NCBI GenBank assembly: GCA_048013815.1
Contig: CM106586.1
Coordinates: 18,786,001 to 18,850,000 of the forward strand
DNA from: Setoptus koraiensis
Taxonomy: Eukaryota; Arthropoda
Length of the DNA: 64,000 bases
Direction of reading: 5' to 3'
The notes under the pieces are model-generated. The model searched no databases. It was given only the letters and a program-made list of their open reading frames with translations, and was not told where the DNA came from. Below, one piece after another: positions 50,325-63,800 of the stretch. A program made the position numbers and the translations under genes. Each line of letters starts with the position of its first letter. The first letter of the stretch is position 1.

Positions 50325-53300
50325 GCGACGGCAGCAAGCAGCAAACACGAGCGCGTATCAAATGTGCGCGCTGCCATCAAATGACCACTGATGACGTAAT
50401 CGATGATTGAATATGATTAATATGCTATCAGCGACAACCGACACGACAACAGCAACATCCATCATAATCATGAATATACATTAGGAGGTCACTTGCGGCA
50501 GCTTACCTTGCCTGGTACGTGCAGCAGGCAACCAACGTTTGGCTTGCGCTGCGCTGTGCACAACAAATTTGCACGTGCTACCATGTAATGCACTTTACAT
50601 CTAAATAAAACATTGTAAGAAATGAAACACGGCGCACCGCTGTGCATAACGCGCTGTGTAAATGTGCAAACAAGTGGCACAGCAGCAACAACAACAACAA
50701 TTTGTGCCCGGCATCTGGCACTTCCTGTTCTAATTCTGGCCGTCGCGTGCTGTGCTAGCGCCGTCAGCTTCTATTTCAAGCCAGTGACTTGGTTTCTTTT
50801 GAGACAATCTCTTTCACAGAGCGTCTTTTTGAATCGTCTCGGGATGGCAGCCAAACGGGACTCATTTCGCAACAAAGGAGGCCCCTTTCGTGATGTGCCA
50901 GCGGCTATCGGCGGTACTAGCGAGCGGCTCGCAGCAGTTGATGGCGGCACGAGAGCAGGCATTAGATTGCGAGCAATCGGTCAAGTAGGCGCGCCATGTT
51001 TTGAGCGCAGTGCGCCGGCGTCGCTCAATAAATTTGTTTCGGCCCCCTGGCTCGACTCGATGTAAACTGAACCCAATGATCGATGATATTTAAAACGACG
51101 ACGATGATGAAGACGCCGGCGACGACGACGACGACAACGACAACACGCGTACACACGCGTACACTTGCGACACTCAGCGCCAGAGGCGGACGCGCCAGGC
51201 CACCGGAAGTGAGATAAAAGCGCCGCTGCTGGCCAGTGGCTATTTGCGTCCGGCACATACATGGCTGCATATGTAACTGACCGTATATAACTCGTCGTAT
51301 ATATACATACGACTGCATGCACGGCCCTCGTAATGGCTGCACATGTGGATATTGCGCCCTATTCATGTATGGATGTGGCGAGACTATTTAAAGATATATC
51401 TGTGCCTATTTGGCATTCACTGGTCGCTCGTGCGCTTATTACGTAATACGTCGCCGTTGCGTCACACTCGGGACATCGCGACGCCGGCCATCGAGACGTT
51501 GTGGGCCCCATTAATACATATATAGATATATATATATATGTGCGACAAGATAGCGGCCTGTGTCGGCATACATTAGGCAGTGAGCATTAGCTGTGAGTGA
51601 CCAATTCAAGTCAAGTCCGGCTGTGCGAAAAGCCGTTTGCGGGCCGGCTCAAATAGCTCGATATAAAGCGGCTGTGCGGATTCATCGGGTCTGTCTGGCG
51701 CACTCATTGACGTGTCTAGACACTTGGAGGACACATTGTCTGGTTGCGCGTGATTTGGGGCGCACCTAGGGGCTTATTTAAAGACGCGGCGCCGGAGACA
51801 ACGTGCGAAAGAGGGCGCAAAAGAATGTCGGCCGCTGGGCGCCTTCGAAGCGCGACAAGGCAACTGCCAGAAGTGAGCCGGAGCAAAGCAAATAAACGGG
51901 GCCAAGCACAATTGGGGCTCGCGTCACGCCAACGGTCAAGCCATGGGCCCGAAAATGAACAAAAAAAAAAGAAAACGATAATAAATAAAAGAAAATAGAA
52001 AGATCGATTTTGAATTTAAAGTAGGCATGAAATGTGCGTGTCGGCGTGTCGCGCCTCACATTATAGTAATGGGCGCCATATCTAGTTTTGTCCGCGTTCT
52101 GGCGCGGCTGTGTCCGCAGCGCCAGCCAGCGATGTGTCCACTGTGATTGTCAACATTAAACGGTGATACAATTACCAATTGCAATGAGATACATTCATTG
52201 GCACTATTTGGGCCGCGTTTGTTGACACAAGAATAATGGTAATTTTAAAATCATTAATAGTATCACTTTTCACACGCGGCCCGGATGAGGAGCGCGGCCG
52301 GGCAAAGTGTTGCTACAGCGCGCATGAATGCGATTCTCTCGCCTCTCTGCGTCACTCTGGGCCACCGGCCCAATTTGGAGCCCCTCGCCACTGGCCCAAT
52401 CTGGGGCCCCTCGCAAAACTGCGACTTTCGGGCCTACCGAGCCCCAAAACTCGGCGGTCCCAACGATCCGGTTTCACTGGCTCTCTTCGAGCTTGCAGAC
52501 TCATCATTGCACGCAGCGCCACACCAAATGTTGCACATCACATGATCATATTGCCCCGTATTGACGCCCTATTATCTGCTGAGGCCGTTCAATGTGTTCG
52601 GCTGTTCACTGTCGCGCTCACGGCGACGAGCAATCACCGAGAGGGCGCAAGTTTGCATAAGAGTGGCATCGCTTTAATTCAATCTCACTCATTCTTATCC
52701 AACCTGATCTGATCGTGCCAATCTGATATCCGCCCGATCCGGTCCGTGGCCGGCGTCGCTAGGTGGGACAAGTAGCGGATTGTTGAATGGCGCGCATGAA
52801 CAGGCTCGGGCCGAGCCGCGCGGACGAGCATTCGAAAAGCGCGCGCTCGTTAGCGGGGCCCCCGCGGCCCGGCGAAGATGGATTGGTTGCAGCGAAGAGT
52901 TGAGTGGCTCCACTTGAGTCGCACTCTTCACTGCAGTTGTTGCGGCAGTTGTTGCGGCAGTTGTAGTTGCAGTTCAATTGAACAGCGCGCGTTATGTAAC
53001 AACAACAACAACAACAACAACAGCAACTCGTTATGCAACTGACTTGCGACAATCACAACACACTGTTGTTGGTGACGCAAGTCTGTGGGCGCGCCCTCAA
53101 TAGGCAATTTGTCAGTGTTGTGACAGTGCGAGTGTTGGTAGAGTTACCGTTATAGTTTCATGTTGTGCAGTTATAAAGTTGTGCAGTTGTAAGGTTGCAC
53201 AGTTATAAAGTTGCACAGTGATTAGGGTGACATTGACAGTGAATAGCGGTGCAAGCAAAACAGATTACATGACAATGGGGGCGCCGTTTGTCAGTGCGCG

Positions 53301-54900
53301 TCATTTGCATATCGACTGCATGGCGCGCCACTGTCAGTGCTTAGCGGTTGAACGTGTTAACTGTTAAGTGATGATAGTATTACAGCCTGTTAATATTGTG
53401 ACGCGCTTGCGTAACCCGTGCGCGTGCTACGTGTTACGTGCGTTTCACGTGCTGCTGCGTGGTGGGCCGCTGCAGTGCGCGTGCAATAGGCGCTGTGATA
53501 GGCGCCGTAATAGGCGCTGTAATACGCGCCGAGTGCGAGTCAAGTTGTGTGAGCAATTGCAAAAAAGTAAACACCGCAAGTCGGGGGCCACTTATTTGCA
53601 TAATACCCCCACTCAATGCTCAATTTGTGCTCGCGTGCTGGCCGCAATCCGATCATGCTCACTGGCTGACAACGGCCAGTTGTTGGCGGTTGTTGGTCGC
53701 TCAGTGACAGCTCAACGACAACCCCGCGCCAAACACACCTAATCATGCATATGATCGCACACACACACACACACTGTGCATTCTGTGCATTCTGTGCATA
53801 TTGTGCATACGATTACGTAACACACGTAATCGCGGTGCGCGTGTTGCCACCATCAGCTCACCGATTATGCAACTTGTTATGCAACTTGCAAATTGACTGG
53901 ACTGACGCCACGCCCACACCTATAACTGTCAACGTGTGAGCGCACTCGATAACATTGTCCGTGTTACATCACCACGTGCCTTTCTGTTTCTTCCTGTTAG
54001 CACGTGTTTTTGGGACAATATCGAAACGCAATGTTGGGCACAAATTTGACAATTTCGGGACAATTCTCTCTCTCTCTCTCAATTGCAGAACGATTGCGAG
54101 TGAAAACGCGCGGCGCAAAAAACAATCCGTCCCTCCCTCGCCATTTATCAGAGCGTATGATTGCGCAATGTGCACCATCTATGGCCTGAGCTGTTTATGC
54201 AAAACGTCAACTTGAACTGTCCGCCGGAAGTGGATGCCGGTCTCGACGGGCACGTCAGCTGCTTATGAATTTGGCTGAATTTGCAGTGTTTTCATTTTTC
54301 ACAATGCTCGCCAATGTCGCCGCCACCGACAATAATTTGTCGCTGCTGTCGCCGGTCTCACCACTGTCACTGGTATCTGTCCATCTGCCGACAGAGTGGC
54401 CGGTATCGCACCACTTTGGCCACTGGCCGCGCCCCGGACTGGCCGCGCCCCGGCCGCTCACCACGGGCGAGCGGCCGGTCGGGCCGCCAATGACGCAATC
54501 AGTCTGCGAATTGAGTGTATCATTCCGATTGAGTGACACGCACACACTGGCCAGAGATGTTATGCCCTATTAATGCGAGGTTTGTCCGGTGTGCGGCGCG
54601 ACCATTATTACCATTATTGGCTGTACGGCTCGGACGGTTTTGCCGCGGCGGCGGCCGCGGCAATTTACTGTTGGCATCGGATACTTTTAATGGGCGCCAG
54701 TTGCGAGAGCTTTGCAACGGCGGCGCTGCGGGCCAGTGTCAGCGAAGAGATTGGCAGTTTTTTAGTTAGTTTGGTTACTGTTGGTGCAGAATGTTGGCAC
54801 GGGTCGTGCATGTGTGTACATATTCAAATCAACGTGAGTTACGTGAGCGTGAGTAGTAAGTAAGTAATGTCACTAAAATAATAACAATGACACTGACAGA

Positions 54901-54917
54901 CGCGCGCGCGCGCGCGC
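54901..54917. repeat. CG dinucleotide run
   Basis: Eight uninterrupted CG steps, a sequence with high Z-DNA potential and one that would decay quickly under CpG methylation. Confidence 0.95.
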
Positions 54918-56610
54918 TCCTTTTGACCACTGCACGCACTTTATCACGTGCTGGCTGTGTGACAACTGGCGGCGCTGCCACCGACGATGCATGATGATGA
55001 TTGTCGAATGGAACTGGGCCGAAATGGACGCTCGCTTCCGAGGAGCCGAGCGGCGAGCCGCAGCCCACGGACAACGCACAGGCCGGGGGGAGCCAGAGAA
55101 TTGTGCGTACGCTGTCGAAACAAACAACTTTCGCTCTAAAAAACAAATACATCCCTCATTGGCGCACTCGGGTTTTTGCACACTTACGCCATGATAGGGC
55201 GCACGCATATGGCACACAGTGGCCACACTGAAACCGGCACAAAACTAACAACAGTTGGCACACAATTCATTCACAAAATTCACAAAAAACTAATGCCCGC
55301 TCCGTTGTTTCTGTGACGCAACACGACGCAATGCAACGCGATATAAAGCGATATAACGAGCCGGCCCGGCTAATATGTGAGCCGGCCCGGCGAATGTGTG
55401 AGCCGGCCGAAGCCGCGACAACGCAGTCGGCACGGCAAGAATTAGAGTGAGTAGCGGCTCTCACTCGGTGCGATTGCAACCAAGTGAAAGAGTGTTGAAA
55501 TTGGCCGAATTACAATTGCCATTCCGATTGCGACTCGCCGCCGGCCGCTCAAAATAATGGCCGCCCGACGGAACGGTGGCCCGGTGAAATGTCGCCGCTG
55601 CCCAATGCGGTTTCAGCTGACTCTCCGGTTAACGACGCCACCTACAGTGCACTTACGACAGTTGTTAGCCCGTACCCAGCAGTGACGCATTACCCGCCCG
55701 GCCGCCAGTCTCGCGCCTCCGCTGCCCGCTCTCAACTCGTGCCCATTGCGGGGCGTGCTGCCCGTTGCGGAGCGCGGCCGCCGACCAACCGGTGAGCAGC
55801 CGGTGGCAAACCGGTGACCAGAGCCATTCCATCAATGTCCCGATGGCTGCATACGTTCTGGGCCTCTCTTCCTGTTCCGGTTTCGGCACGCTCGGCGCAC
55901 AACGCCGCTGTGCTGCACGGGCGCAGACCGCGTGTTGAGCACGGTGCACAGCAATACTGTGACAGTGTGCGCAATGGGCGCCCCAAAGACCGGGGCAAAC
56001 AAGCGGCCAAACAGCGGCCAAACAGCGCCCGAACAGCGCCAGATAAGAGGCGCTGATGACGCAATCTGGCCGCTCTGTGCACTTTAGCATTGTACTGCGC
56101 GGGCACGCACAAATCAGTACAGTGGCGACAACAATGGACAGCGGCCACTGACCAGCGCTGCTGACCATCGCTGGCGACAATTACACGCCAGCAGCGTGTC
56201 ACTGTTGGCGGCTGGCCAAATGAATATGTGTAATGTATGGATATTACATAACGGCAATCGATATTATCATCATTATGTGCGTGTGACACACGACAACTGT
56301 GTGTGTGTGCGTCGAAAAATAAATAATGGTTCAAATGTTGAAAATACTACTCACGAGGCGCACATAATCACGGACACTAAATGAATGATGACTCGGCCGA
56401 TAGTGGTCGCTGCTCGCTGCTGTTATCATTAACGGACTTACCGTAGCAGTGAATGACAAAAGTGACAGTGGCAGTGAAAAAATGGGGGGCCAAAGGTTAG
56501 CGAAAAATGCGCCCACTATTACATAACTACAACATGCAATGCATTCAGTCATTGGGGCGCATTACGTAAGCACGTGAACGTGAACGAGTTCAGTCAGTGC
56601 AGTCAGTGCA

Positions 56611-56673
56611 GTTGGTTCCGTTGGTTCAGTTGGTTCAGTTGGTTCAGTTGGTTCAGTTAGTTTAGTTGGTTGG
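56611..56673. repeat. 9-bp tandem repeat, 7 units
   Basis: Unit GTTGGTTCA with diverged ends. Confidence 0.9.
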
Positions 56674-56996
56674 CCGCTAGTTGTCGGGGGACACAGGCAA
56701 GCGTGCACACGAACTCAATAAACGGATAAACGGACGGCAAAAACAAAAATTGTATAACGAGATTGTATAACAAGCAATCTGTGCCGGCCGACAGAGATGA
56801 AGCTCATTAGGCTGGGGGCGCCTTATGATGGCGAGCACGCAATAGTTGCCATTGTCCAACTAATTATCTGTCAAAAGAGCCACTAATCTCCGCCAGGGGC
56901 AGCCCGGCGCACTCTTGCATGGCCTCGCCCCTACCAGCCAGCGCCGATACTTTTATTTGGACAACAATTATCGGCCGCACTGGCTCCGTGGAGACC

Positions 56997-57113
56997 AGTC
57001 TGGCAAGTCTGGCTAGTCTGGCAAGTCTGGCAAGTCTGGCAAGTCTGGTTAGTCTGGTCAGTCTGGTCAGTCTGGTTAGTCCGGCCAGTCCGGCCAGTCT
57101 GGCCAGTCTGGCC
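56997..57113. repeat. 9-bp tandem repeat, 13 units
   Basis: Unit AGTCTGGCA drifting to AGTCTGGTC and AGTCCGGCC from left to right, exactly 117 bp with no indels. Confidence 0.95.
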
Positions 57114-58250
57114 ACAACGGCACAGGCGCGCCAGTCCGGCACAGCAAACGCGAAACAGTCTAAAGCGAACAGTCTGCACAGTGGGCCAACAATCTCCGGC
57201 GAGCGGCCCCTCATTACGTGTGCCGTTATTTAATTACCTGGCCAGTTAGTTAGATGGCGGCGGCGTAACGGGCAGCGCAAACAAAGCCAGTTTCTATTTG
57301 GCTGTTTGCCGTTTGATATTTGCTGTTTGCTCATTGCTGTTTGCTGTTTGCGCAAAAGATTGCGTTTGCAAAGATTTGTCGCAAAAGGGTGCAAACACGT
57401 AACAGCACGCACAATGGCGCCTCTGGTGTCCGTTTGAGAGAGGCAGATATTGTTTAATTTTGCACACCAAGACACACGAATAAACAGCCGTTGGCTCATT
57501 TTCTGAGACACGGATCACCAAATACAGTGGGCAACATCATAGGGCGACTCTCACAAGGTCGCCTAACGGCTAGTTAACGCGCAAATACACCATTGAACAT
57601 GCACCAAACACCCATAATGTGCCTTACCTGTTGGTGCAAAACAAATAACCGACAATCGCCGAGTCAGCGATGTCGCCCCCGCCTGTTGGCCTATAAGCGC
57701 GCATCTCGGTTATCGCGTCGAACGGGGGTTTTTCAGAGAAACTTTCTTTCCATGCGCGCATGTTGCGGTTTTAGCTTGAATATTCTCTGTATATCGCGTC
57801 GCCTCCAAAGAAACGGCCAAACAGAGATGTAGCAATATAGAGAATATTTGGAGAATATCCAGACAGCATCCTGAGAACAGCTCGAGAACACCCTGAGAAC
57901 AGCTCGAGAATGTACGGGCAAAAGCGACCTGTGCGCGGCTTTGGCCGGGCTCAGTTTGGCAACAATTTTTTCAACAAAGTTTCATAAACTCGCCTCGATG
58001 TAAACCAGCCGATGACCGCCCCCATTGGCACTGGGCCCCCAACCAGCCAACAGCGACAGCAGCAAATGTTAAAGTTCACATGCTGACAGAATATTACACT
58101 ATTTTTCAATGTTGCCCCCTCCTGAGCTTATCTGCTGCTTACATTGTGTGTGTGACGCCTTATCTTGATGTTCGCATCTCGGCGCCCTCCCCCCGCCATT
58201 CAAATCTGGCGCTTTGTTCTTGCTGGCCCCCGGCCAGCGGGCAGCGCTTT

Positions 58251-58270
58251 TTAGGTTAGGGGTTTAGGGT
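58251..58270. repeat. Short telomere-like motif
   Basis: TTAGGTTAGGGGTTTAGGGT: two arthropod-type TTAGG units and a decayed third. Too short to be more than a chance match or a tiny interstitial insertion. Confidence 0.3.
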
Positions 58271-58555
58271 AAACATTTTTAGTAAACATTTTTAGTCAAC
58301 AATACTCCCGCCAGGCCCACTAAGCTCGCCTGACCGTCTCGAATCATTTCTTTCAAAACGCCAGGCGCCCCAAAACGGGGCCAGCGAAGGGGCGTCGCAT
58401 CCGATCATGTCCAGTGTATCGTATAATCGTAATCGTCGTCGTCGCGCCGCTTGCTTATCGCGCGGCCAGCCGACGCACAGGCAAGAGGCAAAGATAAAAT
58501 AAATTAACAATGATAATATATCACAAAGAGCGAGCTTACTTGTTTCTATTCTGCC

Positions 58556-58596
58556 GTCGTTGTTGCCGTTGTTGTTGTTGCCGTTGTTGTTGCTGT

Positions 58597-58649
<53 letters not shown>

Positions 58650-58658
58650 TTGCTGTTG
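58556..58658. repeat. TTG/CTG triplet repeat
   Basis: Interrupted TTG with CTG and CCG triplets, a regular CTGTTG hexamer in the right half. Confidence 0.9.
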
Positions 58659-60158
58659 TGCTGTCCAGTGGCTGCACACCGACGGCAACTGCAGGAATTT
58701 AAAATATATAATGGATGTGCCACCGTTAGTCTACTGCCAGTCGGCTGCAAACTGCACAACGAGCCCCAAAGAGAAATAACTTTTTAGGCAATAAATTTGA
58801 AATCATCTAGCATCGAACTCGTGCGCCAATGGCCTGTCTGTAATCCCTGTAAAAAGTGGCCCACCAGGCACATTTTGGGGCGCCCGAACGGGCCCAAACT
58901 GGCAGGCATTGTGAGCGTAACAACAACAATAGTGAGCGAGCAAAGAACAGAGCAAAGAATTTGCTACAGTGGCAAAAAAAGGGGCCCCCGTTTTTCCTTG
59001 ACTGGCCCCAAAACAACACGCAGCCGGATTATTTAATTCTTGTAAAGCTCATTAACTAATGATAAGTAGCACGACACTCGCCGGGCAACGGCGCGCACTC
59101 TCTCGATATGCGGCGCGCCGTTGCCCGTTGTTGCTCGCCGGAAGCCAGTGGCCAGTGGCCAGCACAGCGGCCGAACGGTTGGCCGCAGCCGGCCACTGGT
59201 CAAGCTGGTCAAGCTGGCCACTGTCCGGCGCAGTTGTTCGGCCGGGACCGGGGGGTGGGGAGCAAAACCAAACGAGCCCCTGAAAGCAAAACGTTGTCCG
59301 TTAGTGTCGCGGCCGCTTAATCTAGAGTGGGCGCGCACAGGCTTAAAATACGCGATTTATCACGTGCTGGCGTGCTGGTTGCGTTGTTGTGTGCACGTTG
59401 TGCAGCGTTGTTGTGTGCTCGCGCCGCTTCGGTCAGCCATTGAGGGGTCACCCAATGGGCCCCCGAAAGCATTAGTGTGGGAGCGCGACAGGCTGGCTGG
59501 CTGGCTGGCCGGCCGACTGGCTGGCAACGTCGCAAAGGAGATCATAATAACCAAAAGTGACATAAGCTCATTTGTCTTGATTAAACAGACCTGTACCTAT
59601 TCTCCATTTTGCTGGCTGGGCCCCTCCAAGACGCCGCCTGTTCGGGCCTCACTCTCGCGCGTGTACGAGCAGCGAGCCAACTGAAAATATTTTCACTTTA
59701 AACCGGCCCCAAATATTCAAGCCTATATAATAAATGGGGCCCCATTGACAGCGACACTGGCCTTTGGCCACCACTAGTGGCCCGCTAGCACTTCCATTAG
59801 TAGTGCGCCACCTATGTATATCTATTATATTTATATTTATATATATTTATGAGTCACAAATTCAATTCCTTTAAAACGTCTGGCCGGCGTAATCTCGTAA
59901 AGCCCGTGCGTAGACGCCAACGCTATAGGCGCCAAGAGTATAGTGACGCTATTATAGGCACGCGCAGCGCACACAATTTGCATGTGCACGCATCAGCGCG
60001 CACTTATGCAAATGTGCGGCGCGCAACTTGCCTCGCACTTGCCTATACAAATATGCACACTGGCACAATGTCTATCGCTGTGTGCAGCGGTGCATCGAGC
60101 ATGCGCACCGATTAAAAATGGGGCCCAGAATCTGGGGCCCAGATTGAATATATTCCCG

Positions 60159-60224
60159 ATATATGCCCGATATATGCCCGATATATACCCAATATATACC
60201 CAATATATACCCAATATATACTCG
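60159..60224. repeat. 11-bp tandem repeat, 6 units
   Basis: Unit ATATATGCCCG on the left, ATATATACCCA on the right. Confidence 0.92.
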
Positions 60225-62053
60225 CAATGGCCATGTATAAAAATATATAGATATTGTGTATATTTGTTTGTCCATGTATTTGTCGATATTACGCAACTGT
60301 TTACAGGCACAAGAGAGCGCAAGTGGCACAGTTGGGCAGTTAATTATGGGAGCCAATAGGCCCATTTCCTATCATCACTCATAGAGACTGATTGTGAGCA
60401 AACAGATAGCCGGACTAAACGACGATGCAATTGAACACTTAGGCAATTTATCTGCCCGTTTATCGTTTATTTCGCTTGCGATAGTCGGCGGTGCAGTGCT
60501 GCGCCGTTGGGTCAACAACGCCAATGGCACACAAGCGGCCCCAAATGAAGAGTGGGGCCAATTATTATAATCATCATGAGTTAATACCCAGGGAAATGGA
60601 GGCATTAATACATTCACACACACACACACGCACAATGGCTGGCACATAATAGAAAAGAGAAAAGCCAATATAAATATTTATCTCCATCTCAGGAGTCATT
60701 ATGCGATTATGTGATTATGATTGCTGTTTCTTTCCGACGCGCCGTTTCCGACGTTGCGACTCGCACTCCGGCCCGCACTGCCTCTAACTGCGACTCACTA
60801 GACACACACACACACACACCGTCGGCTAAGCCCGACGGGCGTAGAGCAGTGATAAATCCAGTCGAGGCGCCCGCCGTCACACTCAGGCCACTGGTCACTC
60901 GACTGGTGGCGCCCCCTCGGCTCGCTTTGGATGGGCGCCGATAGGGCGCTTTGATAGGGCGAATCGAGACTGTTTATGCAGTGCAAAGGCACTCACAATG
61001 GCGTGTGTGTGTGGGTATTTTTTAGCTTAATTTGGGGCCCCTTTATTCAGGCGCTGCGCACGACAGGCGCGACACAGTTGACGGCGCCATACGAGCCATT
61101 GGCGACGCTGGCCGGCTGGCAGCGAGTGAGTTTAATTAACTTGTCGCTCAAAGTGAAAAGATGTTACTCATGGCCCCAATATATAGATATTATGTAATAT
61201 ACTAGTGGATAGATATTGAGAGTTTATCAATTAATTTAATCTAAATTACGCCAACGACAAGAGTGACACATGGCGCGTTGGCCGGCGGCTCGCAAGGTGC
61301 GCTTCTGGCCAACGAGCTCGTTTCTTCTTTCTTGGGGTTCGCAGCTCGCAGCTCGCAGCTCGCAGTTCGCAGTTCGCAGCTTTGAGCCACGAGCCAAACT
61401 GGCGAGTTGGCCCCTTGGCAAGTACGCTCTGGCCTAGGGGCGCCCCTATCGACTTGCATGATCTATGATATATAAATGCATTTTGTGTATACCTCTCGGG
61501 TGTGCGCGCGCGTATCCGTTTCCTTGAGCGAAGGCACACGCACACGCACGCACTCACACATATCACTCTTGTCACTATTAAATCACTTTCTTTTCCTTGG
61601 ACGTTGGTCGACACGATTCTTGGCAACTGATTCAGAGCAACTTTGTCTCTTCTTTCTGCACTATACACAATCTATGGCCTTCTATAACTTGGCTGGCGGG
61701 CCCCAAAGAACACGTTGCACAACATTGACGTGCTGGCACGAGACAGGCCGAGCAACCAAGAAAGACGGCTCAAAGATGTAGAGATTACGTCATAAGCGGA
61801 CGGGGTTGGTGAGTGAGTGACTAGATTAACATTGATCATCAGCAAGATGAGATGGTGATCAGGCCAGATGAGTTGCTCAGTTGAGTGTGCCGGCCCGCCG
61901 GCCAACAGCAGCAACAACAGCGGCAACAACAACAACAACAGCGCCGGCAGCAGCAACAACCGAGCCATCGCGAACAATATATCCGACCCGAGTGTATATC
62001 TGCGAGCATGCATCTGCTTGCACATATCTGCGGGCATATATCTGCGAGGCGCC

Positions 62054-62121
62054 CGAGAATATATATATGGCGAGAATATATATATCGCGAGAATATATAT
62101 ATGGCGAGAATATATATATGG
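62054..62121. repeat. 17-bp tandem repeat, 4 units
   Basis: Unit CGAGAATATATATATGG, three copies identical and one ending in CG. Confidence 0.95.
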
Positions 62122-63053
62122 CGAGGATAGTTGTATCACGGCCGGTATGTATGCATTATATGCCATATAGGAATGAGCGCATATGGCCCCAGTTGAGTTA
62201 CGTCATATAGGAGCGGGGGCAATATTCACAAACAAGTGTGTTATGTCATAGATGTGATAGTGATAGCGAAAGCAAAAGTTGCCGCCAGAGCATGTGTGAC
62301 AACAACATCAAAAGTAAATTAAATGAATTCACTATCGGACACCTTTCATCTAACTGCTGGCGCTGCCACCGACCGACCAGCGCGCACACACACTGTCAAT
62401 ATGGGGCCCCGCAGCCGGCAGCCGGCAGCCAACAGCCAGCCAGGGGCCCCAAATCGGATGTGTGTTTGTGTCCAGTGCCCCGGGCGATATCTGGCCAAAT
62501 TGAGTCTTATCTTTGCTGGTCACTCTTACTCATGTACATATGTAGACTAACACCACATCGCTGGCTGGCTGGCTGGCTGGCTGGCACCACCATGGCACCA
62601 TATCTGGCACCATCGTCATCGTAACTAGTCATGTAATGCGCGCCTAAACAGCGCCTAAACAGGGCCCAAATCACACCGACCAAGAGCGCACAATTGATCA
62701 TGAACTCAAAAACTAGCCCAATCTGGCAGCTCACAGCTACAGCCACCAATATACACTCAATCTGCACCCGGAAATGGGTATTTTCAGGCGCAGGCGCCAT
62801 CTGGCGACCAGGTCCACGAAGCACCGTTTGTTAGGTATAAATATGTATAAATATAGGACTGCTCAACTATGTTGCACTGCGCTGGCCGGCCACCCGAACC
62901 GGCCAATGCCACTGCGTCTGGCCAGCAATATCACTGACCGCCTCATAATCTAAATACATAATAATAATAATTTATTGTATTATTGCAATGTCGTCTTTTG
63001 TTGTTCGTTTGTTCCACTTTTTCGCTTCCTTCTCGCCCATAGATTAAACACTT

Positions 63054-63100
<47 letters not shown>

Positions 63101-63104
63101 GCTG
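63054..63104. repeat. TTG triplet repeat
   Basis: About fifteen uninterrupted TTG units, then CTG. Confidence 0.95.
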
Positions 63105-63663
63105 CTGCCGCTGGGCCAGAATACGTGAGTGAGGCCGCGGCGAGCGGATAATTCCTCGGAATAAGGCAGCTAGAAAAAGTGGCATCGATCGTGGTAATAT
63201 GATATGAGCGCAATGATAAATAATATTCCCCCATCATCTTAATATTAATAATGTAATATCACTATTATCACGGGTGGCTGGCGTATTGTATACATTATTA
63301 TATTCACATCATGTCGTGCCTTGTCTCGCCCATCTCCATCTCAAACGGGCCCCACCGACGAAGCCAAGCGAAATGCTTTCACCTGTCCTTTCGATCATGT
63401 CACGCGGTGCGCGTGCCGGCCTCCGTCTGGCTGCCGTCTCGTGTGGGTATTTGTGTCTGTTGTTGTTATTTGCAGTTGCTGTTGTTGTTGTTGTCGCTGC
63501 TGTCGGTGTAGCAACAACACCACCTACGCCGTGCGGGCTACGCGTACCGCGCGAGAGTAAACGTATAAACAAGCGCGACTCTGGCCGGAATAAATAAATC
63601 TGATCCCTCTTAGGCCACTCCAATATTTAATTCATTCAGGTAGCGCTGGAATGTGGGCGCAAT

Positions 63664-63800
63664 TTGTTGTTGCCGTTGTTGCTGCTGTCGCTGTTGTTGC
63701 TGTTGTCGCTGTTGTTGCTGTTGCTGTTGTTGCTGCTGTCGCTGTTGTCGCTGTTGTCGCTGTTGTCGCTGTTGTTGCTGTTGTTGCTGTTGTTGGTGGT
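63664..63800. repeat. TTG/CTG/TCG triplet repeat
   Basis: About 45 triplets with a CTGTTGTCG higher-order unit. On the minus strand it can be read as polyglutamine or Thr/Ala repeat. Confidence 0.92.

Noticed and set aside
56864-57233. Open frames on both strands reading Leu-Ala-Arg or Ser-Leu-Ala repeats
   Set aside because: Direct product of the 9-bp array at 56997-57113.
58251-58270. Telomere or chromosome-fusion scar
   Set aside because: Only two exact TTAGG units; too short to support a fusion or telomere insertion.
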